From Novosphingobium sediminis (GTDB lineage: Bacteria > Pseudomonadota > Alphaproteobacteria > Sphingomonadales > Sphingomonadaceae), in NCBI RefSeq assembly GCF_007991615.1, contig NZ_BJYR01000033.1:1-38882 (forward strand): a DNA stretch of 38,882 bases, in the 5' to 3' direction. Shown one piece after another: positions 1 through 6,190 of this stretch. Both the position numbers and the translations under genes were made by a program. A model generated the notes under the pieces. That model was not told where the DNA came from and ran no database searches. It was given only the letters and a program-made list of their open reading frames with translations. Position 1 is the stretch's first letter. Every line of letters begins with the position of its first letter.

Positions 1-168
1 GTCCGGCTGCCGCTGATCCAGGCATTCTTCCAGTACTACTGGGAAGCCGGCGAGGCGGCTTTCGCTGAAATACCCGCCATCTGGGAAGCTGCCAAGGCGC
101 GCATAAATGCTGGCGAAGGGCGCCCCTCAGGCGAGGAAGCTGCAGCGGCGCGGCGCACCGCTGGCTAA
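1..168 (+). CDS. C-terminal fragment of an unidentified protein (5' end outside window)
   Basis: Frame 1 is open from the first base to TAA at 166-168, giving 55 residues with no start codon needed. The visible tail begins VRLPLIQAFFQYYWEAGEAA and ends in an alanine-, glutamate- and arginine-rich stretch. That pattern (an aromatic amphipathic helix followed by a charged low-complexity tail) looks like the end of a real protein rather than a chance open frame. I do not recognise the family. The next 300 bases hold no gene on this strand. Confidence 0.45.
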   Translation, partial: VRLPLIQAFFQYYWEAGEAAFAEIPAIWEAAKARINAGEGRPSGEEAAAARRTAG

Positions 169-386
169 ACTTGGTGTTCTGGAGAACGGAGCGATTGAGT
201 TATCTCCCACCGGACACGGAAGCCCGCTGTCATGGAAGCAGCCGGTGACGTCTCCCGACCTCTGGCCGGGACCGCGCTCTATGCCGCCCGGCGCGCGGCT
301 GCCCCGGCTTCGCAAGGGCTGCGCTGGCGCCGCGCTGCACCGAGCCCCGGACGGGTCTCGGCCCTTCGGGTAACGATCGCTGACGC

Positions 387-447
387 GTTGGGTCGCCGCG
401 CGCTCGTCGGCGGCATATGCCGCCGTCTCGGCGCGCAACGACCCAAC
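387..447. repeat. Long imperfect palindrome in the spacer before the DUF5623 gene
   Basis: The left arm 387-416 starts GTTGGGTCG and ends CGGCGGCAT. The right arm 417-447 is its near reverse complement, sharing GTTGGGTCG, GCGCGC and CGGCGGCAT blocks, with the perfect core GGCGGCATATGCCGCC at the centre. About 24 of 30 positions pair. No T-run follows on either side, so a simple intrinsic terminator is not supported. The rest of 169-467 shows no convincing gene; this palindrome is its only clear structure. The DUF5623 gene ends just beyond it. Confidence 0.6.
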
Positions 448-467
448 CCTGACTGGTGCCCGAGATT

Positions 468-1766
468 TCAGGCGTTCGGTCCTGCGCCCGATCGCGTGAT
501 TTTCAAGGCGGTGTCGATTCTTCCGGTAAGCTTCCGCAGAGGAGCGCATTGGGGATAGGAGCCTTCGAGAAGCACCTTCAGCTCGATCAGGAGGCTTTCC
601 ACACCGCTACGCGAGTTGGCACGGCTGAACAGCGGATCGTCTGGAGACATGTCGCCATAATAGAGGTCGATGGGGTCATCCAGGGCGTTCAGTTGTTGAT
701 GCGGCACGTCGGCGTAGAGCCAATCGACGAGTACGCGCATGAGCTTGTCGACGCGCCAGTTCACCGCTCCGGGCTTGCTGTTCGATTGCAGGATCGCCCG
801 CAGCAAACGTCCTGCCAGCTGATGCTGAACCAGCGTCATGCTGCCATTCGGCTTGCGATCGTATCCGATCATGTCGCGGTGATAGGGGAGCGTTTGCCGG
901 GAGGGACGCGCAACGATGGTGCCCTTTGCCTTTGCACGGCGCTTGTCTTGCGGCGTTGCCGCTTGCGGCGAGATAAAGACATCGTGATTGGGCATTGATG
1001 ACCCGGCCCAGTGCTCTGGTGTTTCTGGAGCGGGCAGTGCGTTGATGGTCCTCACCAAGGCATGGAAATCGAAGTCCTCAGTACGCTTGGAAGCGACGAA
1101 GAGGGTGCAGCGATACGGAAAGTACAGACCAGGCCAGTCTGCAGCGGCGAGATCCCAACCATTCCGCTTTGCCCACGTTGCCCGTTCATCGCTCACGCTC
1201 GGTCCGGAGTAGGGCTCGTCGATGAGTATGAACTGTCCGCTGGCCGGCAGCTTCCAATAGCTGGAATGGTCGTTGCCGGGCAATTCCTCATCGAGATCAG
1301 CCATCGCGCGGCTAGCTTCGAGATAGTCGCATGGCCGCAGGCCCGTCATCTCCATGAACCGAAGAGCACGTGCCGCCTTGCACAAACTATCGCGAGTATA
1401 CTCGCGCGAGGGCCCCACCATGTCCTTCACGAGGTGGTCGGATGCAGCCACGCGCATGGATGCGAGGCCGCCGACAAGCTTGAGCTGCGCTTTTGACACC
1501 AGATCCAATAGCGGACGCGACAAAGTGACGGGCAGAGACTCCCGACCGCGCTCGAAAGTCTCCTGGTCTTCCCAGTACCCGGTCAGGAACACACGGGCCG
1601 ATCTATCACCTATGGAAGTGCGGGCATGTTCATATCGGTCAAAGCCTGCACTGCGCGCGGCCAAGTCGAGGGCCCGTCGGTGAGGAATGCCGTCTCGTTT
1701 TTTCAGTTGATTCGCGAGGCGCTTGATGTTGGCCAGATTGGACGGCCGCACGTTAGCAATCGACAT
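468..1766 (-). CDS. DUF5623 domain-containing protein
   Basis: The product is 432 residues. The N-terminus (about residues 1-55, with VRPSNLANIKRLANQLKKR and RALDLAARSAGF) matches what I remember of DUF5623 proteins, a family of unknown function seen on proteobacterial plasmids and genomic islands. This N-terminal module (LANIKRLA...ALDLAAR.AGF..Y.HA) is a short helical segment also found on other accessory proteins. No catalytic motif is apparent in the rest. The ATG start has GGAGA about 8 bases upstream on the minus strand. It is transcribed away from the DUF2493 gene, with a 697-base spacer between them. Its function is unknown; the family call is from memory of the N-terminal pattern. 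Confidence 0.8.
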   Translation of the reverse strand: MSIANVRPSNLANIKRLANQLKKRDGIPHRRALDLAARSAGFDRYEHARTSIGDRSARVFLTGYWEDQETFERGRESLPVTLSRPLLDLVSKAQLKLVGGLASMRVAASDHLVKDMVGPSREYTRDSLCKAARALRFMEMTGLRPCDYLEASRAMADLDEELPGNDHSSYWKLPASGQFILIDEPYSGPSVSDERATWAKRNGWDLAAADWPGLYFPYRCTLFVASKRTEDFDFHALVRTINALPAPETPEHWAGSSMPNHDVFISPQAATPQDKRRAKAKGTIVARPSRQTLPYHRDMIGYDRKPNGSMTLVQHQLAGRLLRAILQSNSKPGAVNWRVDKLMRVLVDWLYADVPHQQLNALDDPIDLYYGDMSPDDPLFSRANSRSGVESLLIELKVLLEGSYPQCAPLRKLTGRIDTALKITRSGAGPNA

Positions 1767-2463
1767 GATTGTTCTCCGCGGCTTGAAATGTAGCGTCGCC
1801 CGTCAACCACCAGCACTCAAGCCCGAACAACATGTTGCAAGGCATGATGAGATATCGCGGCAGTGCTGATCAACAGCTTGGCTTGGAGACGGGCGTCATG
1901 CTCCTGCCGGGAGCGATCATCGTTTTAATCGCATCGGCTAATGGTGACAACCGTCGGCACGCCGACTTCAAGTTGAAAAGTCCGGGGAAACTGCATCCCA
2001 CCTCCGGATAATCTCATACCAATGGGATCGCGGTTAGCGCAATCAACCAGCGCTGGCTGCTCGGGCCGATCGGCTTTACTACCGCATCCGCCCACAATGG
2101 AATGGCGGTGTTCCCGCTGTAACCCCTGCGCAGGGCCGAAGGGGCGGCCCGGCGTGGCGCCGGGGCGCCTGACCGGTCCTGCCTTCGTCTCTCTTGCTCG
2201 GGGGCGGGAACGTCTCTTCCACACACAGGAACACCTGCCGAAACATATCGGTCTCCGGCGCTCGTCAAGGATCGCGGTTCCCCCAATTTTCCGCACGCGT
2301 GCCTGCTGCGCTGCGCTTGCGGAACGCGCGCAGAAAATCGGCACCCCCACGCCCGCAGGGGCGGCGGCGAGCACGGCTCGCCGTCCCTGACTGCACGCCT
2401 CCCGACCGATGGGTTTTCGGCCGTTCCCGATGTGGGGACGATTTCAACAATCGGAGGCTACCC
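1767..2463. other. Divergent spacer between the DUF5623 and DUF2493 genes
   Basis: These 697 bases lie between divergently transcribed genes and contain no open frame that looks coding; all candidates have arginine- and proline-rich shadow composition. Two structures stand out. One is the perfect 12-base palindrome CCCTGCGCAGGG at 2124-2135. The other is a perfect 8-bp hairpin at 2365-2383 (CGGCGAGC, loop ACG, GCTCGCCG) about 80 bases before the DUF2493 start. The stretch probably carries both promoters and a long leader for the DUF2493 gene, but I could not pick convincing -35/-10 boxes. Confidence 0.4.
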
Positions 2464-3456
2464 ATGCAAAAATTCAACAGCTTCGCTGATCTCGCCAATG
2501 CGCGCATTGAGCTCGCGGACAACCGTGACGGTATCGTCGAATCCTACGACGGTGCCTTTGTCGAGCACAGCGATCTTGCCAAGCTCAGCATCATCGATGA
2601 ACCGATCGCAGCGGAAATGCCTGATCCGGACATGGCGCGCCGCGCCGTCGAGATGGCTATCGGAACGATCTTCGATGTCCTCAAGGACACGCGCATGGAG
2701 GAGTTCGCGCAGCAGCTTGCCTGGGGGATGGTCAACTCGTTCCACATGACCGCCCGTCTGGCCGAGGGGCGCGAAGATGATGCCGCCAAGAAGCTGGGTG
2801 AGCTCGCTCGTCACTTTGATCCTTCGGAGATCTACGCCGTGGAGCTCGAGGAGACACAAGCGCTGTGCCAGACACTGCAAGGATGCCGCGAAGCGCTCGA
2901 AGCGATGCGGGACCATGCGGCGGATGTCTACCGGGTCGAAACAGGCCGGGTATTCACAGCCACGCGCGGGTCGCAGGTCAGCAAGAATGGTGTGACCGCC
3001 TCGCAGGTCCAGGCGCAGGACTACCTTGCCGCTCGGGCAAGGGATCGGCGGGCACAGTTCCAGCCCGATGGCCCGCTGGTGATCGTCTCGGGCGGCCAGC
3101 AGGACTGGCACGACTTCGAGATGATCTGGGAGATCCTCGATGACATCAAGGCCCGCATCCCGACGATGGTTCTGGGCACCACTGGAATGCGCAAGGGTGT
3201 CGATGCCATGGCAAATGCCTGGGCACAGCGGAACGGCGTGCAAACCATCCTCTTCATGCCCGATCGTCGCCACGGCAACCGTGCCCCGTTCTTGCGCAAT
3301 GAGAACATCGTGAAGCTCGGTCCGGTCGAGGCGATTATAGGTGAAGGGTCCGGCATCCAGTCCAACCTGGCACAGCGCCTCCGCCAGGCGGGCGTGCCGC
3401 TCCACATCCGGCGCATCAGTGATCAACGCAAGCCAGGCTCACGCAGCCTCGGATGA
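2464..3456 (+). CDS. DUF2493 (SLOG/YspA-like) domain protein
   Basis: The product is 330 residues. Residues about 203-318 form a DUF2493 domain, a SLOG-fold nucleotide-binding family. The strand-loop VIVSGGQ is followed by a helix, then the signature GTTGMRKGVDAMANAWAQRN at 238-257 (glycine-rich loop plus the GaD..A..WA helix), and a late strand before RRI. Residues 1-200 are mostly helical and unassigned. SLOG proteins bind nucleotide-like ligands, but the ligand and role here are unknown. The ATG at 2464 was chosen because GGAGG lies 6 bases upstream (2453-2457); an upstream in-frame start at 2194 would only add unlikely sequence. A strong terminator follows directly. Confidence 0.85.
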   Translation: MQKFNSFADLANARIELADNRDGIVESYDGAFVEHSDLAKLSIIDEPIAAEMPDPDMARRAVEMAIGTIFDVLKDTRMEEFAQQLAWGMVNSFHMTARLAEGREDDAAKKLGELARHFDPSEIYAVELEETQALCQTLQGCREALEAMRDHAADVYRVETGRVFTATRGSQVSKNGVTASQVQAQDYLAARARDRRAQFQPDGPLVIVSGGQQDWHDFEMIWEILDDIKARIPTMVLGTTGMRKGVDAMANAWAQRNGVQTILFMPDRRHGNRAPFLRNENIVKLGPVEAIIGEGSGIQSNLAQRLRQAGVPLHIRRISDQRKPGSRSLG

Positions 3457-3465
3457 GCGCTTTAT

Positions 3466-3506
3466 GGAAGGCTCCGGCTGAGGCCGGGGCCTTCCACTTT
3501 TCTTTC
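3466..3506 (+). terminator. Rho-independent terminator after the DUF2493 gene
   Basis: The stem GGAAGGC-T-CCGGC (3466-3478) pairs with GCCGG-G-GCCTTCC (3483-3495), with loop TGAG and a single T-G wobble. A T-rich tract, ACTTTTCTTTC (3496-3506), follows. It begins 10 bases after the stop codon of the DUF2493 gene and ends that transcript. Confidence 0.88.
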
Positions 3507-3818
3507 GTGCGAGCACGGGCTCAGGGGGCATCGAACCCCCCTTGCCCGTTAAGGAGAAAGCCCGCTGGTGCGTGATGCTGATAGCTGATTTGAACATGCA
3601 ATGCGCGGCCCGAGATCGGTGCATACGCGCCTTTCAGGCCCTCTTCAGCGTGCCGCTCAGCCAGCAGCGGCGGTACCCAGGTGAACCGCTAGTTTCCACG
3701 ACCCGACCCTGCGGGCGGGCGCGTGTCGCAGGCATTGACGTAACGGCTCAGGGTACGGTTCTCACCACCTGAAAGAGGAGGGGGAAAGCGAAAGGGCGAG
3801 CAGCAGCAGGAGGCAAAG
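3507..3818. other. Spacer upstream of the 188-residue gene
   Basis: No convincing gene lies here; the one 76-codon frame has shadow-like composition and no ribosome site. A small hairpin, CGTGC-GA-GCACG, sits at 3506-3517. A G5/C6 hairpin with a TTCGATG-type loop on the minus strand at 3524-3541 resembles an isolated tRNA T-arm, but no other tRNA arms are present. A TTGACG at 3735-3740 could be a -35 box for the next gene; no good -10 follows at the usual distance. Confidence 0.3.
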
Positions 3819-4385
3819 ATGCTCGTCACATTCAGGGTCAAGGACACCACCACTCGGCTTCATTCCGAGCCAGCGGAAGTCTCCGCGCTCGAGCTCGCAA
3901 GCTTGATGCGGCGGCTGCACGCGGGCCATGCTGACATCGAAACCGACAGCCACGAATTCTCGGCTGCACCGCTCAACTTCGAGGTCAACGCGAACTCTCT
4001 TTCCCTCGCAAGCTTTGCCGCCTGCTTTGACTGGCGCGCCGAGGTGATTGCGATCGTCGAAGAGGCGCAGTTTCTTGGCCGAACGCTGCGTGTCCACTGC
4101 CCAGGCGGACCGTCGCCGATCACAATCATGGTCTCCGAGCATATCGCATTTGCGCGCGACATCCTGTTGCCATCAGAACTTGCCGCCAAGGTTGTGCGGG
4201 CACTGGGGCAGGGTAGCGGTCCAGAGGGAGAAATCCCGCTCGATGCGCTACGTGCCCTGCTTAGCGATCACCATACCGCTGAAGCCTTTCGCAGTGCCCA
4301 GATCGAGACCGTCTTCGAAAGCCTCTCAATCCTTGCCTGCACCGATTGCGGCGAACAGTTTCCAACAATGGAATGGGCGTCGTGA
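3819..4385 (+). CDS. Hypothetical protein, 188 aa, with C-terminal CxxC
   Basis: Not recognised. It is a soluble protein with no membrane segment. The N-terminal ~100 residues alternate strands and helices (MLVTFRVKDTTTRLHSEPA, then FRV/FEV-type strands). The C-terminus holds a lone CTDC pair (Cys174 and Cys177) that could be half of a metal site or a redox pair. The start is well supported: AGGAGG at 3808-3813, 5 bases before ATG. The leader AGGAGGCAAAGATG is nearly identical to that of the 84-residue gene downstream (AGGAGGCAACGATG). A terminator follows about 125 bases after the stop. It is probably a backbone gene of the element; no function is inferred. Confidence 0.7.
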   Translation: MLVTFRVKDTTTRLHSEPAEVSALELASLMRRLHAGHADIETDSHEFSAAPLNFEVNANSLSLASFAACFDWRAEVIAIVEEAQFLGRTLRVHCPGGPSPITIMVSEHIAFARDILLPSELAAKVVRALGQGSGPEGEIPLDALRALLSDHHTAEAFRSAQIETVFESLSILACTDCGEQFPTMEWAS

Positions 4386-4509
4386 GCGGGCTCTCAGGCC
4401 GAGCATTGCGCATCCGCTGAAGGGTGCATTTCGCTCCCGTTTCCGAATACCCAGCGCCAACCAGATTCAGGTCGATCGACGAACAGCCTCCCGTTCGTTC
4501 GGCAAGGGG

Positions 4510-4546
4510 AAAGGGTGCCCGGCCTCAAGCCGCGGTGCCCTTTTCT
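4510..4546 (+). terminator. Rho-independent terminator after the 188-aa gene
   Basis: The left arm AAAGGGTGCCCGGC (4510-4523) pairs with the right arm GCCGCGGTGCCCTTT (4529-4543), with one bulged base, two G-T wobbles and loop CTCAA. TTTTCT follows. The distance from the preceding stop (4385) is about 125 bases, so the transcript has an untranslated tail. Confidence 0.7.
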
Positions 4547-4695
4547 CATGCCATGGAACTAGCGCTCTGCGCGAGGACGGAGACGCTCACAAAGCACGGT
4601 GCAAATCCGACTTCAGCCTCCTGCCAATGGCCCGTCCACCACCATCGCCATGAGCACTCCGGCCATGCCCGGGTCAACCACAAACAGGCCGACCG

Positions 4696-4717
4696 GGAAG
4701 TCCGCAAGCGGACTTCC
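4696..4717. repeat. Perfect 10-bp inverted repeat
   Basis: GGAAGTCCGC (4696-4705) and GCGGACTTCC (4708-4717) are exact reverse complements separated by AA. No T-run follows, so it is more likely an operator or leader structure than a terminator. A second perfect hairpin lies just downstream: CGCTCCGG (4754-4761) with CCGGAGCG (4776-4783). Both are in the 444-base spacer before the 84-residue gene, which otherwise holds only the terminator at 4510 and no believable gene. Confidence 0.6.
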
Positions 4718-4829
4718 GCACCACTCGACCAGTTTGCGGTCAAGCCTCCGCTTCGCTCCGGTGACCTGAGCACATCCGGAGCGCTGTTTCATGGCATGGC
4801 GGACGAGCCGCCAACGACAGGAGGCAACG

Positions 4830-5084
4830 ATGTGCTACACCGCAGAAGCCTATGAAGCTGATACCGCCACGATCCGTCAGATCGATACCGACATCATCGC
4901 ACTCGATGAGAAGATCATGCAGGCGGAACGGCGCTCTTATCACACCTTCTTCGATGTCCATGTGGTCCGGGCCGGAGACGGCTCGTATCTGCTGATCGAG
5001 GAAGGGGACTACGGTGAGCTTCCGCTGCATCTGATCGACGACATCGTCTACACCGCAGCAGGGAAGATGGACGACGAATACTGA
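4830..5084 (+). CDS. Hypothetical small protein, 84 aa
   Basis: Not recognised. The acidic protein starts MCYTAEAYEADTATIRQID, with a helical N-terminal half (about residues 5-33) and a strand-rich second half (HTFFDVHVVRAGDGSYLLIE). The ATG at 4830 was chosen over an in-frame upstream start because AGGAGG (4819-4824) lies 5 bases before it. It shares the AGGAGGCAA leader with the 188-residue gene. A perfect 8-bp hairpin follows immediately after the stop. It has the size and composition typical of small plasmid backbone proteins. Confidence 0.65.
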   Translation: MCYTAEAYEADTATIRQIDTDIIALDEKIMQAERRSYHTFFDVHVVRAGDGSYLLIEEGDYGELPLHLIDDIVYTAAGKMDDEY

Positions 5085-5091
5085 GCCTCAC

Positions 5092-5111
5092 GGGTGCGGT
5101 AGTCCGCACCC
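5092..5111 (+). terminator. Perfect hairpin after the 84-aa gene, possible terminator
   Basis: GGGTGCGG (5092-5099), loop TAGT, CCGCACCC (5104-5111): eight perfect pairs, beginning 8 bases after the stop codon. No T-tract follows, so termination by the intrinsic mechanism is uncertain; it may instead protect the 3' end of the message. Confidence 0.4.
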
Positions 5112-5136
5112 AATGGCCCCTGTGCTTACGCCCGCC

Positions 5137-5358
5137 TCACGCCAGCTTTGTCAGAGCATCGACCGCTGCTTTAGGCTTCACTTTCACGGCGAGCTCGAGG
5201 AGCTGGATTGCACGATCCTGCCCTACCTTTCGCACCAGTCTGGCGAGCTGCTTTTCCGCCTCTTCCTGTTCGAGTTCCGCGAGCTTCTTTTTGCGCTCCG
5301 CCAGCTCCTTTTCAGCGGCTTCCAGAGCAGCGCGCTCGCGTTCAACCTTTGACACCAT
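5137..5358 (-). CDS. Small coiled-coil protein, 73 aa
   Basis: Residues 1-45 are a strongly charged heptad-like helix (MVSKVERERAALEAAEKELA, then KKKLAELEQEE), followed by a second helical stretch LARLVRKVGQDRAIQLLELA. The sequence is too regular to be a chance open frame. The minus-strand ATG has a purine-rich AAGGACAGG shortly upstream. Small helical proteins of this kind lie beside conjugation genes in sphingomonad elements and are sometimes labelled TraD-like or DUF6437; I cannot confirm either label. It is divergent from the transfer operon across the likely oriT spacer, which fits a DNA-processing accessory role (inference). Confidence 0.6.
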   Translation of the reverse strand: MVSKVERERAALEAAEKELAERKKKLAELEQEEAEKQLARLVRKVGQDRAIQLLELAVKVKPKAAVDALTKLA

Positions 5359-5899
5359 AAGGCCTGTCCTTTGCGTCTCGTTTGCCTCTCAGATGATGAA
5401 CCATCTGTAGAGCCAGATCGAGACGTTTTTTTGCCTGATGCTTCTGCGCCCTGCCGGACAACCGAGACGACGCCGGGCCTCTGAAGGTGCCAGAGGCACC
5501 GTGCCGTGGCTTTGGCAAGCAACGCAATCTTCGCTTTCATCGCACGCCGGCCTTCGGCCTGGCTTCTTTCGGGAAAGCCACCCCTGACATGCGACTCCCA
5601 CCAAACCCGAGATCTCAGCACATAGCCGCCAAGTCCCTGAACTAGCACACCGAACACGGTTTTACCGTAAGGCGTTTCGGAACGAATCGCGTTTTATTGC
5701 AGGATGTTAGGTGTAGATCGGCGGGGCTGGGGCTCGGTGAAATATGTTTCGGAAGCTGATCAAGAGCGCCAAAAGCACGCTAAAACAATCGCATAGCGCC
5801 GCAACAAGTTTCGGGCTGCAAAGCGCTTTTCACGGCGTTTCGGCTACGGTATAAATGCGCCTGCGGTATCCAAGCCATGCATAACCTTGTGAGGTTTGC
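5359..5899. other. oriT: Candidate oriT / relaxosome spacer
   Basis: This 541-base gene-free stretch sits directly upstream of the ribbon-helix-helix, TraD, TraI operon, the usual place for oriT in MOBF elements. The heptamer GTTTCGG occurs four times in 170 bases (5675, 5746, 5808, 5837), twice in the longer form GGCGTTTCGG. The perfect palindrome AAAGCGCTTT (5820-5829) lies between the last two. These are plausible sites for the ribbon-helix-helix protein and relaxase. I do not see a sequence matching the R388 or F nic sites, so the nick position is undefined. Confidence 0.45.
5827..5855 (+). promoter_or_regulatory. Possible promoter of the RHH-traD-XRE-traI operon
   Basis: TTTTCA (5827-5832) and TATAAA (5850-5855) are separated by 17 bases and lie about 45 bases before the ribbon-helix-helix start. 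The -35 overlaps the AAAGCGCTTT palindrome and the spacer contains a GTTTCGG copy. A protein bound there would therefore also control transcription, as known for TraY/TrwA-type relaxosome proteins. Assigned by eye only. Confidence 0.35.
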
Positions 5900-6190
5900 A
5901 TGGGTAAAGTCTTCAAAGGCATCGGCATCGGCCTCTCCGAAGAGGTGCTGCGCGAGCTCGACGCATTTGCTGCTACCAAAGGCGTTTCGCGCGCTGAAGC
6001 GATCCGTGCTTCGATTGCCGTCGGCCTTCCTCTCCTCAACCTTGGCATCGCGCTGAATGCCGAACGCGCTCTGACGATCCTCGAGCATACCCAGCTCGCG
6101 CTGTCGCTTTTGGTTGAACGGCAATACCCTGAGGACGTCAACGAGCTCATCGACATGGCTCTGCGCAACGTGCGTGAATACCATGCGTGA
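5900..6190 (+). CDS. Ribbon-helix-helix (CopG/Arc-like) relaxosome accessory protein
   Basis: The product is 96 residues. The N-terminal ~45 residues fit a ribbon-helix-helix DNA-binding fold: a beta strand (VFKGIGIGLSEEVLREL), helix A (EEVLRELDAFAATKG), a turn, and helix B (SRAEAIRASIAVGLPLL). The C-terminal half is helical and probably mediates multimerisation. As the first gene before the coupling protein and relaxase it occupies the position of TraY/TrwA proteins, which bind oriT, bend it for the relaxase and repress their own operon. GAGG (5891-5894) lies 5 bases before ATG. Its end overlaps the TraD start by 8 bases (ATGCGTGA), implying translational coupling. The fold is visible in sequence; the relaxosome role follows from position. 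Confidence 0.75.
   Translation: MGKVFKGIGIGLSEEVLRELDAFAATKGVSRAEAIRASIAVGLPLLNLGIALNAERALTILEHTQLALSLLVERQYPEDVNELIDMALRNVREYHA

Noticed and set aside
2458..3426. 322-codon minus-strand open frame opposite the DUF2493 gene
   Set aside because: The plus strand has the SLOG signature, a ribosome site and a terminator; the minus frame has none.
3524..3541. tRNA-like T-arm on the minus strand (G5 stem with TTCGATG loop)
   Set aside because: No matching acceptor, D or anticodon arm lies at the right distance; a G/C hairpin with this loop can arise by chance.
5223..5657. 144-codon minus-strand frame across the oriT spacer
   Set aside because: It overlaps the more convincing 73-residue coiled-coil gene in another frame and has Arg/Ser/Trp-rich shadow composition.
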